Notes: generated from the sequence alone by a model not told the origin. DNA of 64,000 nt from Moniliella sp. 'wahieum' (GCA_003971905.1 RSEE01000013.1:186001-250000); one strand, 5' to 3'. Numbered from the stretch's first letter, positions 46,018 to 58,462 are shown. Numbers and translations are program-made.

Positions 46018-49000
46018 ATGCGAATCCTTGCCGCTCCTCTGCTTGGGCGTGCTGCCGCCGCCACCTCCGCCTGCCGCGCCTCCCTCGCCCGCGCCTCCCT
46101 TGCCCGCCCCGCCGTGGCCGCAGCAGCCCTTTCCCCGCGGCCGCCGCACCGCCCACTCAGCTCCTCCGCCGCCCTCGCCCACCACCACCACCACCCTGGC
46201 TGTTGTTCTCTCCGCACCCGCGCCCTAGCCCAAGCCCAGGCACAGACACAGTCCCAGTCCCGCACCCTGGTGCCAGCCCTTCGCTCCGCTCGGCCCGCCA
46301 GCGCCGCCCGTCTCGCCACGTCGGCCGTGGCACAAGCCACACCGGTGGCCGACGCGGAGCAAGAAAGCGAGTGGCTCCGCCTGCCCCGTCACATTCGCCC
46401 TGCCCACTACGACTTGATCGTCAAGTCCGATCTCGAGGCGCTTACCTTCCATGGTTTGGTCACCATTACCGTCGACGTAGTCGAGGCCACCGACCGCGTG
46501 ACGCTCAACGTGGGTCCCAAACTCAAAGTGAGCAAGGCCCATGTGCGGACCGCCGATGGCCACCTCGATGCCGTCCTGCCTCTCTCCCTCGACCAGCAAC
46601 ATGAACGGGCAACGATTGTGCTCCCTGAGAAACTTGCAGTTGGCACTCAAGCTACAGTGAGCATCGCCTTTGGCTCCGACCTGGACAACTCAATGGCCGG
46701 CATGTACCGCTCCACTTGGGCCCACGAGGGACAAGAGGGTTTCTATGCCCTGACGCAATTTGAACCCACTGCGGCTCGACGTGCGTTCCCCTCGTTTGAC
46801 GAGCCAGCACTAAAGGCGACAGTGAGCTTCCGCATGGTGCACCGTACCCCTACTGTTGCGGTGGCCAACATGCCTATCAGCCAACCGGCTCGCCCCATCT
46901 CGCTGGCGGAGCAAGACGAGTTGCTGCGGTTATCGGAACTGGGCTTGGATACCACTTCCATCGTGTCACCGTTGCGCAAGGACCAGCCTCCATCGGAAAC
47001 CGAGTTGAAGCAAGACGAGTGGTCGCTTACCTCTTTTGATCAGGTGCCCAAATTATCCACCTACTTGATTGCGTATGGCAACGGTCCCTTTGTTCACCTC
47101 ACTTCCTCTTACACATCGCCTCTGTCTGGCGAAAAAATTGACCTCAAGATTTACACTACTCCGGAATACATTCATCAGGCCCAATTTGCCCTCGATTGCA
47201 AAGCGCGCGTGATGCCCGAGTACGAGAAGGTGTTTGGGATCGCCTATCCTCTCCCCAAGCTCGACACACTTGTTGCGACCGACTTTGATGCCGGCGCAAT
47301 GGAAAACTTTGGGCTGATCACAGGTGCGCATCCCATCCGACTATGTGCCTGTAAATGGAATACTGATCTCCTTGCCAGGCCGTACTTCCATTTACCTTGT
47401 CGACGAGAAGAAAGGCGGATTGAACTCAAAGAAGTTGTGTGCCAGTGTGCAGAGCCATGAGTGCTCCCACCAGTGGTTTGGTAACATCACCACCATGGAG
47501 TCTTTCCAAAGGTACGTTGCTGTCATCCTGTAGGTAACCTCGTCCCGATCTAACGGTCTCCATCGATCAGTTTGTGGTTGCAAGAAGGCTATGCTACGCT
47601 GGTAGGCGAGGTGATTATTTGGACCGGTGTTGGCCAGAGTGGCACTCGGACCGCGAGTTTATTGTTTCCCACTTGGCACGTGCCTTGGAACTTGATGCCA
47701 AGCGGTCCTCTCATCCGATCCAAGTCCCTCTTCGAGGAGAAAATGTCGAGGCGGCAATCAACGAAATCTTTGATGCGATTTCCTACTCCAAAGGGGCGTC
47801 GGTGCTACGCATGCTGAGCAAGATGGTGGGTGAGGATGTGTTCCTCAAGGGAACTTCCATCTATCTCAATAACCACTTGTTCGCCAATGCTACCACGGAC
47901 GACCTCTGGAAGGGCATCTCGGAGGCTTCCGGTCTGGATGTCTCAGCTATTATGAACAACTGGGTTCTCAAGCAGGGTTCCCCGTCTTGACTGTGACCGA
48001 GTCGGATGACAGCATTACCGTGCGGCAAAACCGCTTTTTGGCCACAGGTGATACCAAGCCCGAGGAGGACGAAACCTTGTGGTATGTGCCATTGGGACTC
48101 AAGACCATTTCGGCCACGGGGGAACCGCAGGTGAACCATGAGCTGGTGCTCAACCAGGAGCGAGAGGTTACCATTCCTTTACCGCAGGCCCAAACAGCTG
48201 CATGGAAGCTCAACGCCGACACTGTTGGTGTGTACCGCGTAGCCTATTCCCCCGCGCGTCTTGCGCTGCTGGGTCAGGAGGCAGCCAAGCCCAACTCTAT
48301 CTTCTCCCTCGAGGACCGGGTGGGACTGGTAAACGACGCGCACACGCTCGCCAAGGCCGGGTACGGGAGACGTCGGGCACGCTCAATCTGCTCCAAACGC
48401 TCTTGGGAGAAGCTTCCTTCTTGGTCAACTCGGCGGCCCAGGTGGCCTTTAGCGAACTCAACTCGGTTTGGTACCAAGAACCCGCCAACGTCCAAGCTGC
48501 GCTGCGCAAGTTCCAGCGTGCGTTTTGGGCGCCGAAAGCCCAAGCTCTGGGCTTTGTGGGCAAGCCCGACGACTCGGTTGAAGTGCAGCAGCTGCGTTCC
48601 TTGGTGCGCCCCCTTTCCCCTAGACCTCGCATGTGGCATCTATTCTGACTTTTTCTTCAGGCCATTGGCGGCGCCGCCACTGCGGAAGACGAGTGGACGC
48701 TGAACGAGATTCAGCAACGCTATGCGGCGAGCATGGCTGGTGACGACTCACAAGTCCCGCCGGACCTCTTGGTGCCTATCTACATGAATGCTGTCAAGAA
48801 GGGAGGCGAGAAGGAGTACGCATACCTCTACCAGGTGTATGGCAACCCACCGACGCCTGCCCACAAGGTAGCGAGCATGTATGGTCTGTGTGCGACCGAG
48901 GATCCAGCGCTGCTTGCGCGCACGATTGATTTCCTCTACTCGGGTCAAGTGAAGGAACAAGATTTCCTCCACTTTTTCCGCGCGCTCTCCTCGCGCCCCC

Positions 49001-49290
49001 GGGGCCGGAAGGTGCTGTGGGAAGCGACGCAGGCCCGCTGGGGCGAGTTGACCACCAAGTTTGCTGGCAACTTTGGTATTAGCCGTCTGGTTGAATCCTC
49101 GTTTGATACACTTACTACCGAGGAAGAGGCCGACCAGGTCACAGCCTTCTTTGCCAACAAGGACTGCACTCGCTTCACCATGGCCCTGGGCCAAGGCCTC
49201 GAGTCGGTTCGCACGCGCGCTGCTTGGCTCACCCGCTCGCGGGATAATGTCAAGGTTTGGCTGGAGCAGAACGGATACCTGTCTAGCTGA
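46018..49290 (+). CDS. APE2: M1-family zinc aminopeptidase (Ape2/Aap1-like)
   Basis: The protein of about 1,030 residues removes N-terminal amino acids from peptides. Its first 110 residues are rich in Ala, Arg and Ser with almost no acids, like a mitochondrial presequence; yeast Ape2 is also found there. The M1 core starts at LPRHIRPAHYDL. GAMEN is at 47293-47307. The zinc motif HEXXH (HECSH) is at 47456-47470, and the third ligand lies in LWLQEGYA after the next intron. Introns are 47324-47378, 47512-47570 and 48604-48660, each restoring the frame. The ERAP1-like C-terminal helical domain ends VKVWLEQNGYLSS. Frame changes at 47621-47622, 47978-47979 and 48365-48367 each equal one missing G, T or G in a run; with that base the family sequence (DRCWPEW, KQGFPVLTV, AGYGETSGTL) is restored. 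Confidence 0.93.
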
Positions 49291-49524
49291 TCCATTCCCA
49301 GCATCTACACAACTGCCCCTCTCCAATGCATGGCGTGCGGGAAGAAAACGTCATTTGATGTAGTCGCTCCAGCTAAGGGCGAGAGGGGAGAACCGAAACC
49401 ACAGGGTGCGTGCGTGAGAGGAGGTAGGCGCCTACGAAAGGGAAACCGGATTGCTTGCCACAGGAAGATAGAGGAATATGACTACGAAAACTGGTAACAT
49501 GACCAGGGTAAACGTCGTCCCTCT

Positions 49525-50233
49525 CTAGCGGTCCTCAGCCCACTCGTTTTCTTTGCGCACCTGCGCCTCTTCCTCTGGCGTAAAGTCATTCTGAATGTTG
49601 AACACCTTGCGAATCTCCTCCACGCTCTTTCCTTTGATCATAAGAGCGACCGTGATGCAGCCCGCATCAAGGAGGGCGCGAATGTCGAGATAGTTGGCTG
49701 CCATAATGATCTCACACAGCATCTCCTGGTCCACGTTGAGGAACTTCTTGTCCCACTCGTTCACCTCGGGTGCCGCCTTGCGCGCCTCATCAGTCTCGTC
49801 CGACGAGGGGAGTGGGTCCTTGCGGTGGTGCAGTCACACTCTAGCACCTAGTCACAGAAAGCACAGCATCAACACCTACACATATCGCGGGCGGCAAGTA
49901 GCCAGAGAGTGCGTACCTTTTTCAGTACAGGGGCTGTGACATTCGGCAACGGGATAGGGAGGTCCGTCTCGCCAAGGTCTGATCAAGCCAAGCAGGCAAA
50001 GAGGTCAGCAATTGAGGTTTAATTGGGGCTTAAGTTTGATATTGAAGTCCAGCGGTCAACTGACCAGGGAACTCAGGGGCCGGGATGGGGAGGGGGGTGA
50101 GGGAGCAAGACCAGGACTGAGAGTGATCGATGAACAGACATACCCTCAAGCATCTGCTTGATGAGCCAGACCGCTCAGCCACGTCGCGGGCGACGTCGAA
50201 CGTCTCGTTGTCGGCAGTGGTGAGTTTGACCAT
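49525..50233 (-). CDS. SKP1: Skp1, SCF ubiquitin-ligase adaptor
   Basis: Three exons encode about 158 residues. Exon 1 is 50233-50144, intron 1 is 50143-49979 (165 nt), exon 2 is 49978-49917, intron 2 is 49916-49848 (69 nt) and exon 3 runs to 49525. The start reads [22 protein letters not shown], exon 2 gives the [15 protein letters not shown] stretch, and the C-terminus has [35 protein letters not shown] and ending NEWAEDR. These are near-invariant Skp1 segments that bind Cul1 and F-box proteins. Exon 1 and the start of exon 3 each need small base corrections to match the family (LIKQMLE and VLEWC). Confidence 0.92.
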
Positions 50234-51395
50234 GGTGGCTGGAAGGGCAGGGAAAGGGGTGGTGGGAGGGGGGAGGGCAAGGCATTCACGCGGTGCGGGT
50301 GGGGTAACGCCTTATTCCGCCGACGGGCGGAAGAAGGCGGCCATGCCGAAGCGTAACCCTAGTGTCGAGTGAGCCAGAGGGTGTGATCGATGACAGGAGC
50401 CGGCCACGCAGCCACAGCAGCGGGGACTGCCCGGCCTGCGCGTTATAGTTGGCAGGGGCGGGGGCTTGGGGGCAGTATGCCCAGTAGGAGAGACGGTGGC
50501 GCAGGCTGCTGTTATCGATTGGCCAACTGAGGACACCGAGCAATGCCGTGGGTACACAGAGAGTACTCATTTGGACTGTGGGCGGGCCAACGCCACTGCT
50601 ACACCAGCTTAGACCTCGCTTACGCCTCGCTACCGCGGGGGTGAACGCATCCGTCGAGCTGTGTGCCCCTGTGCAGAGCGCACGCAAGACGGTCGAATTA
50701 ATGATCGACGCTGAGCGCAACGTAGAGCCTCAGGCTGGCGGAGTGCTGGGCCTCAGCGCCTCAGCGCTGAGCGAATGTACGTTGGACTTGCAGCAGGGTA
50801 GCCGTAGTCGGTAGCCGGCATAGCGCAGGTACTCTCGCGCAAGTGGCATTATCGATATCTCGATTGCCGATTAATGAAGCTGTGGCGAAGGCCTCTGTTG
50901 CCCGAGCACCCACCTTGTAAGAGTCTCGCATCTTTTGAACTCAGCAGCATGGGCTCCGTGCGATGCTAGCAGCTTCGTCCGGGGGCGCCGGGTACCATCC
51001 AAGCATGAGCATGAATCGAAACAGCCGCTAGTCGACATAGGAGAACTGCTATAGTACAGCCGGCAAAATCCAGTCAGCCTCGGCAAGCCCTGTCCCCCCT
51101 TATTGTTCCGCCATCATCGTACCTCGCTATCCTCCCCGCTCTCAGACAATAGCCAAGCCATCTTCTTTCCGGCCTTCTCTTCACGCGGCCCAGGCTCCTC
51201 AAGGCCTCGGGGCAGTGCGAATGCGCAGCCCTCGCGTCGAGCCGGACGCGCGCAGCCAGCCACTAGTCACTGTCTCGCTGCTGGGCCACAAGGTGACATA
51301 TATGTCCGACGCGTCGGATGCACGCCTCCACCAACCAACCAGCCAACCCATCTTCTCTTCGCCACCACCGCCAAACAGCCGTAACCTACTACACT
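50234..51395. other. divergent intergenic region, SKP1 / kinase
   Basis: It separates two genes that point away from each other. The CTCAGCG/CGCTGAG chain occurs at 50745-50775, and TTATCGATATCTCGAT near 50849. No gene is supported. Confidence 0.5.
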
Positions 51396-54300
51396 ATGAC
51401 GTTTACACCATTCCAACCCCCGCGGCGCCCATCAGCACCAACACCCTCGGCTCAGACGGCCCCCTCAACCGTCTCGAATGTCCGCCGCACCTCCCTGCTC
51501 ATCCTCGGTCGTCGTCCAAGTTTAACGCCCAAGCAGCAACCATCTGCCACTGCACCCGCGTCGACGCGGACACTGCCTACCGCATCTGCGTCTCCATCCG
51601 CATCCCCATCCGCATGCTCACCCACATCCCCATTGGTATCCCATACATCCTCTACCTCCCCCTCCTCTCCGCCCGAACTATCATCAATAGCGCCCTCCGT
51701 GCCCATGTCCGGCGCGTCTGCCGGGCCTCTGATCCGTCCCGTCCTACCTCAAGTCCAGGCCAGTCGCCGCCCGCCCCCACCACCAACGGGTTTGCCCAAC
51801 ACGCCCGCTAACCACGGCCGCATATCGGCTTCTCCTGCTGGTTGTGCGACCACCTCATCCATCGCCACCAAGCCAGAACCTACCAATGCGCATCCTACCT
51901 CACATTCCCATTCTGCTTCTTGCCGGGCCGACCAAACTGCTACTTGGTCGACAACCAGCTCGGCGACCGCGCGTTCCAAGCCGACTACCCGGTTCCAACG
52001 CGAAAAGAAACGCGAGTTCAATGACCCCCCGCTGGTAGGGCCGTGGAAGATTGGCGCGCTAATCGGGACTGGTGCGAGTGGTACGTGGCAGCAGGTGTCT
52101 ACACCTGTGAGGATGCTCCCCAGTGACACACAACTGACCTGCCTCTCTTGCTCTCTTATCAGGTCATGTTCGCTTGGTCCACCATGTCAAGACGGGAGTC
52201 AAGGCTGCTGTCAAGGTCATCCCACGGCACCAGTTGGCCACCAAGCTGGCCGCCAGCGGGTCCGGGCCTGAGGTTCAGAAGCGCCTTCAGAAGATGGAAA
52301 TTGGCATTGAGCGAGAGATTATCGTAATGCGTCTGATCAAGCACGATAATCTGTCTTTGATTGATGTGTATGAGAACGAGAAGGTACTGTACCTCATTAT
52401 GGAGTACGTCGAGGGGGGTGAGTTGTTTGACCACCTTGTCTGCCGCCTTCACGTCGACACAGCTCGAGACTACTTTCGCCAGATTATGTTGGTGTCGACC
52501 ATTGCCATTCGTTCACATCTGTCATCGAGATCTGAAGCTGAAAACCTGTTGCTGTCAAAGGGTGTCAAGTCAAAATCGCCGATTTTGGCATGGCAGCTCT
52601 GCAGCATTCAGGACGCATGCTGGAAACGTCATGTGGCAGTCCCCACTATGCCTCGCCGGAAATTGTGAGCGGCAAGCACTACGTGGGTACAGCTACCGAC
52701 ATTTGGTCCTGTGGGATCATCCTCTTCGCCCTCCTCTATGGCCGATTGCCGTTTGATGACCCCAACACAAGTTCTCTCCTTCGAAAGGTCAATCCGGGTA
52801 CTTCGAATTCCCCCCTATCCTCCTGACGAAGCTGGGAAGGACCTAATCCGTCGTATGCTCGTGGTTGACCCGCGGAAGCGGTATACGATGGCGGAGATCT
52901 TTCATCATCCATGGTTTACCAACTATGGACGTTTATCGTCTACCAACCCAGTGTCTGTTGTAACAGACCAAAGTCCAATTGAATGTCCCTTGCTTTGGGA
53001 GGAGGATGACATCTTTCGTGGCCTCACCTACCTCTTCCAAGGGTACAGTGAAGAGAAACTCCAAGCCGAGTTATGTTCGCCCGATGACACACAGCCGAAG
53101 CGCCTCTACCGTCTTTTACTCAAGGATCAGCTTGCGGCCGAAGAGGAGGAAGATGAGGACGAAGGAGAAGACGCTGTCACTACATTCTCCAATGGATCAA
53201 CGGACGTTCCAGCAGCTGGTCTGTCCCCATCAAGTGACTCGACCCGCACATCCAAAGCTCTTAGCTCTCCTTTGACTTCCTATACCACTGACCATCACCT
53301 GGCGCCAGCCCCCTGACCCCTACCCACGACCTAAAGACCAATAAGCTGGCTGATTCCACCGCCAGTGGCAAGGGGATACCACCTGCCACTTACGGGCCTT
53401 CTCAAGGAGCCGATGTACTAGGGGCGGAACACACCTACACCATGCGCCAAACCCACGGACGTACACATTCCTTGGCCACCTCACCCCCCGTTTCCCCTTC
53501 GGCTGCATTGGCTCTAGAAACACAACGAGCTACGCCCATCACCGTCCCGCTTTCCCCCAAGTCCACCTGCCCATCCATCTCTTCTGGTTCTGTTCCAGGT
53601 TCGATTATGGAACGTCCTCCTTCCCTTAGCCGTCCGCCCATCCCGCCTACTTTCATGCGAGAAAGAGGCTCAGTCCTCGCTTCCAGTTCCGCAAAGCCCG
53701 CCAATGCGATCCCCGCTCAATATACCGTCCCTCAAGTAGGCGACAGCGCGGCGGCGCAGCGTTTCTTCAAGGAAGTAGCAGCGGAGCTCGCCCTGATCCG
53801 TGCCGAGGCGGCAACTCCAAATGTGCCAATGGTCTTCAACCTGGCGTTGAGAAGACACAAGGTGTGGGTTCCTGCTCCCATGGGGTCGAACCCGCCAATC
53901 CTCGCACCCCAGTACCCCCTTGGCGCAGACAACTGCCCCACCGCAAGCGGCTGCTCCCCCGGCTGTTGCGCCACCCAGTCTAATGGCCAAACCCTCACTT
54001 TCGGCCCCCATTGATTCTACCTTGTCGGCTCCTTCCAGTCCACCAAAGGGCGCGTTGCGCTTACCTAGCTCTAGTCGGCGGGCCTCTCTGAGCACACAAC
54101 TAACTGGGTTCGTTCCGGTGCCATCATGCCTCGAAGTGACCAATTCCAAGATGCGGACGAGGACGAGCCGGAGCAGAACATCAGGATGGGTTGACCGAGA
54201 CCGGATCCTTGGCCCCCTCGGTTCTCTCGGCCTTTCCTCCTACCCCCGGATCGGTAGTTCGAACAGGTTCCACTCCCACCCCCGTACCCCAAGGTAGGAC

Positions 54301-55636
54301 CAGTGCCCTGGCCGCGTTGAAACCCAGCCACTTGCCCCCCCACTCCCGGTCTCCTCTCACTACCCAGAGCATCCGGAGCGCTACCAACAGTTCTGGTGCT
54401 CTGCCCCCCGCTGGCTTGGTTCCTTGGCCCCTTGGATCGACGCCCAGCCCTGGAGTGGATGGCAAGCCCAGCGAAGGCGGGGTGCGGGACACCATGTTGC
54501 CTTTTGCCAAGCCTCCCATCCGCCACATCTCTGCTCCTTTGCACAAGGCCTCCGCACCCGAGCTGCCCCTGAGCCAGCGCTCTCGCTTGCCATCTGCCTC
54601 TCCACCCATCGCACGATGTCTTCCCGCCGCCTGACGGGGCGGTTCAGTACGTTGGCAGCTGGCCCTTCTATTGGCAGTCCTACCCTCATGAGCCCCACAC
54701 CCGACCTGACCACCCGCACAGGCTCTGGAACGACGATTCCTACCCCCACTTTCCAGGGGGGCTCATTGGGTCGTGCCACGGGCATGAGCGCATTGGCCAA
54801 CGCCTTGGGTTTGGACCGGCCGGCTGGCCAATCCACTCCACTGCTTGTTGCAGCCCGCCGTGCCTGAAAACCGACCTACCCTTTCGCCGGTCCAGCCCTG
54901 TCCGGCCCCGGCGACCGACGTGGTCCCCATGCCCGCAGCGGGGGAGACAAGACGGGCGAGTGCGAGTGCAGCTTCAGAGCCCAAAAAGGAGCAGGGGACC
55001 AAACCTATGTCCCAACCTAGTCTCTCCCGGCTGCACGACCGCAGCCCCCGTGCCACCCGGGTGCCGCGCGCACAGCTGGGTTGGCCTTGCGCGTCGCTGG
55101 GCACAAAAATAAGGACGCCGATCAAGCCCAGGACCGGGAGGGTCCGATTGCGTCTGTTGCGCCGGGACCAACGCGTCGCTTGACACCGAGGGGGTGAACG
55201 TGGCGATCCCACCTCCCCGCCGGGCCTCCTGGTTTGGCACCATCTTTAATTCGAAACCGTCCGTCTACACCCTGTACTCGTCCACTCCCTTGCTGCCAAC
55301 CCAACAAACGTTGGTCACGCTCGTTTCCCAGCTGGGCACGGTCACGCTCACAGGTCCAGAAAATGCGAGCGCGGCAGGTACCCCGGTGGTACGGCTCAAG
55401 GGCACGGCGACCCAAGCGCGCAAGTCGTCCGCTTCCGTTGGAACTGGCCGAGTTGAGTAAAGGGGGGAAACCGTTTCGTCAGTGGCAAGGTGGGAGCCAC
55501 CTCTGGCGCGTTGGTACGGATCCGACTGCTGCACGAACGTGGGTCACATGCTACGCTCAAATCGGTTCATGGAGCGTTGAAGGAACGGTGGACGTTATTG
55601 CGCCCCGGCGATCTCGCACCTTCTCAGCTCGGATGA
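51396..55636 (+). CDS. Gin4/Hsl1-type (Nim1-related) Ser/Thr protein kinase
   Basis: The protein of about 1,390 residues starts at the ATG at 51396 with some 215 Ser/Pro-rich residues. The kinase domain follows: the Gly loop [15 protein letters not shown] is split by an intron at about 52081-52162, then come the VIP Lys segment [10 protein letters not shown], the hinge [15 protein letters not shown], an HRDLK catalytic loop, ADFGMAALQ, the T-loop end [11 protein letters not shown] and [21 protein letters not shown]. This matches Gin4, Hsl1 and Kcc4, which organise septins and relieve Swe1/Wee1 inhibition. A long Ser/Pro linker leads to a C-terminal KA1-like domain ([40 protein letters not shown]), a lipid-binding end typical of this group, with the stop at 55634-55636. 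Many frame changes occur in the linker and a few in the kinase domain. Confidence 0.85.
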
Positions 55637-56475
55637 AGCTTGAGAAGAGCGGATTGAGCGTTTGGATATCTATGGTTTTTTGATGTGTTTTGCTTTGGGT
55701 TCTCTTATTGCCGTTTCGGCTTCTTGCCATCCCCTCCCTTCAGTGAATCTGCACACGAGATGCCAGTTGGGGGAGGAGGTCGCGCTTTTTGTTTGTTTTT
55801 GTTCTTTTGGTGTTACAGTACTACATGCCATGAATATGGACTTGTGTAAATTTTCACCGTAGGACCATCTTCATCTTGGAGGGATATGCTCAGTTTAACC
55901 CAGACTCGGTTCACGCCCCCTCGTTCAAATCCCATTTTAGGGTATGATGAGGTGCGTTTTTCGGCCTCGACGACGAACCTAGTAGAACCCGCGGGTATTA
56001 GTAAGAAACAAGGACGTTGTGGGATGCTGAAGTGCCGAACGGAATCATGATGGTCAGGTATGCTGCCGTTATATATACAAGGACAAGGGATGCCGCGGGG
56101 TCCATGACGTATTCACCGACGAACCCACACAGTAGTTCATTGAAGTGCAAAACATCTTTTCTTCTCACATGCACTTTGGATTTTCGGGTTGTGGTGAGGT
56201 GTCTGAGTGTGGAGAGGGGAGATGCCGGTGATAAGGGCACGTCGACTGTAAAGGAAAGAGAGGGATGATCAAAGACCGACGAGAGCGAAGAGTTGTCGAA
56301 AGAACTTTTTATTGCTCCGATTCGATGAGGAGAAAAGCTGAAAAAAGGGAACTTCGGGATGGTAGATGAAGCACGGCAGAACTCGATCATACTGTTACCA
56401 GTTTGTGCGTAGGGTTTGTCGGGAGGATGGTCGCTGCCACTACCTCATCCTTAGACTGGTGATTATCTGTCAAAA
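55637..56475. other. 3' flank of the kinase gene
   Basis: AT-richer than its surroundings, with no supported gene. It leads to the tRNA-Ile gene. Confidence 0.5.
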
Positions 56476-56582
56476 TTCCCCGTAGCTCAATTGGTCAGAG
56501 TTTGATGCTTATATCATGCTGTATTCAGTGGCTGGATAGGCGGTGTACTTCACGGTTCCGAGTTCGAGCCGCGGCGGGGAAA
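56476..56582 (+). tRNA. tRNA-Ile (anticodon UAU) with a 33-nt intron
   Basis: The 7-bp acceptor stem TTCCCCG/CGGGGAA pairs perfectly. The D arm is GCTC-AATTGGTCA-GAGT. The anticodon arm starts TGATG, with loop CT-TAT-A and the anticodon at 56510-56512. An intron at 56514-56546 follows position 37, the standard site, and contains ATA, which can pair with the anticodon. The 3' half gives CTTCA, the variable loop CGGTT, and the T arm CCGAG-TTCGAGC-CGCGG. One mismatch is present in the anticodon stem and one in the T stem. A T5 run follows directly and could end Pol III transcription. Confidence 0.85.
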
Positions 56583-56767
56583 TTTTTCCTTGTCCGCCGC
56601 TCCTTTTTTGGTGCAGCGAGCGGACGCATCCAACACTAGCCGCTCGCGGCACTGACAGTGGCGGCGGGCGGAATTAGCTAGGGGCCAGTCCGCCCGTTGG
56701 ATAAAATACGGGTATCCCACTCTGGTACCCAACTGATGCAGCCCCTTAGCCCACCACCCCCATTGCC

Positions 56768-57915
56768 ATGTACCGCGGCGTGTCTCTCGAGAACGATTCG
56801 GTCACATTCCGCGACAAGGATGCTGCGGCTGTACGCAAGCTCGCTGGAACGGGCCAACTGCCCGAGTGTTATGCTCGCAAGGTGACCATCACCAAGGTCA
56901 ACCTCGACTCGGTCCGGCCCTGGGCGACCGAACGCCTAGCCGAGCTAACTGGCATCGAGGACGATGTGGTGGTAGAGTATGTCATGTCCATGCTCGAAGG
57001 CGCAGAGGATGCCAAGCCTGATCCGCGCAAACTCCATGTGGCCATCCAGGGCTTTCTTGGCGACCAGACGCCGGCGTTTATGCAGAGCCTGTGGGAATTG
57101 CTACTGGAGTCGCAAGACGCTGTGGGAGGGATTGCACCTTCCCTCGTGGAGGCCAAGAAAGCCGAGATTCGTGCGGCGGCGCAGCGGAGTCGGACCATGT
57201 TGGGTTCGGCCAGCTCGGGAGGGCGCACGGGTCGAGTGCGCCCGTGTCCGCTTGGCGCTCCGACCGGCCCCCTCCTCCAGACCACTTTGAACGTAGCCGA
57301 CGCGGCGACTGGACCGGCCCAGGTCGGCGTGGTGACCGCAACCAGTTTACCGATCGAAATGGAAATGTAACCGCACGTACCTCGGACTCGGGATGGGGTG
57401 CACGAGCCATGCGTCATCGAGTGGAAGATCGTCCATCGCCTCGCGACGAGCCGGCGCGTCGTTCGCCTCGCTCCCATCGTCTGGAGGATGGTTCACGGCA
57501 GGATGCGGACCAATGGGAGAGGCGGTCTAGGGATCGAAGCGATCGAAGCGATCGGTATCGATCTTCCGACCAGGACTTGGATGTTCGTCGGAGAGCATAT
57601 GACTCAGACCGTTCCCCTCGCAGGTCCGATCGCCGCTCTCACCACTCGGATGAGCGGCGTGAGCGAGAGGGGCACAGGAGGTCTTACCATGCTCATCGCT
57701 CTCACCATTCTCACCGTCACCGCAGCTCCAGTCCGCGCCGGGAACGAAGCCCGGGTCCCAAATCCCCTACAGGTAAGGAAGAGGGAAGACACCCTCGCTA
57801 TCCTTCGCGTTCCTCTCCGCGCCCTTCCCGCCGAGCTCACTCTCCACGTCGCTCCGACACCCCCGAGTACCGGATTGGAGATGCGCGCTCTGCGACTCCT
57901 GTCTATGACCGATGA
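56768..57915 (+). CDS. PWI-domain, RS-rich splicing factor (SRRM1/Srm160-like)
   Basis: The ATG at 56768 begins MYRGVSLENDSVTFRDKDA. A PWI domain spans about residues 45-137 (VNLDSVRPWATERLAELTGI, DPRKLHVAIQGFLGD, AFMQSLWELLLESQ, GGIAPSLVEAKKAEI). PWI domains bind RNA and DNA and sit at the N-terminus of SRRM1-type splicing coactivators. After a frame change near 57220, in a GGG run, the rest is an Arg/Ser/His-rich tail (RSRDRSDRSDRYRSSDQD, HRSHHSHRHRSSSPRRERSPG) that ends at 57915. Size is about 380 residues, shorter than animal SRRM1 but normal for fungi. It lies between two tRNA genes. Confidence 0.85.
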
Positions 57916-58253
57916 TTGTCGTTGCTTCGGTCAATGTGCACCGTGTACAAAATGCTTCATTATGTGGCACACCACAGTGTGAACAAATGCAAGATAGGAT
58001 GACGATGATGCAGATGATGTTTTTAAGGAAAACGGGGGGTTGACGTCAACAAGAGGTACAAACCGGATGAGCAGGCCCGTTTAGACGCAGCGCTTGTGTC
58101 CCAGTCTTAAACTCTGCAAATGATATGAATGCGAGAGACATATCGTGCAATTCATGCTCTCTTTTATGCTGAACAGTATCAATTGGGACAGGATGGGAGT
58201 ATTTAGTACGTCATACGATACTATAATATCATCACGTCCTTGCAACCTTACAA
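57916..58253. other. intergenic between the PWI gene and tRNA-Arg
   Basis: AT-rich for this window; no gene seen. Confidence 0.5.
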
Positions 58254-58332
58254 GGACGGGGCGCAATGGTAGCGCGTCTGACTACGACTGGTTGTAATCA
58301 GGAGGTTGCAGGTTCGACCCCTGCGTCGTTCG
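58254..58332 (+). tRNA. tRNA-Arg (anticodon ACG) with a 9-nt intron
   Basis: The D arm GCGC-AATGGTA-GCGC, anticodon stem TCTGA/TCAGG and T arm GCAGG-TTCGACC-CCTGC all pair well. The anticodon ACG is at 58284-58286. A 9-base insert at 58288-58296 follows position 37 and is best read as a tiny intron. The acceptor stem GGACGGG/GTCGTTC pairs at six of seven positions, and about two bases seem to be missing before the D stem, next to a G run. This may be a sequencing error rather than a dead gene. Confidence 0.75.
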
Positions 58333-58348
58333 ACCCGACATGGGCGTC

Positions 58349-58354
58349 TTTTTT
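58349..58354 (+). terminator. Pol III T6 terminator of tRNA-Arg
   Basis: Six T residues, 17 bases after the tRNA end, are the usual RNA polymerase III stop. Confidence 0.7.
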
Positions 58355-58462
58355 AGTGTTTTTCCTAATTGAAAAACAGAACCAGTGAGTCACTATCGCG
58401 TCCAACTGGCCGCCTTGTTCTATTTGTCCCGCCGGATTGGGCCACACCGTGAGTGCCAGTCA

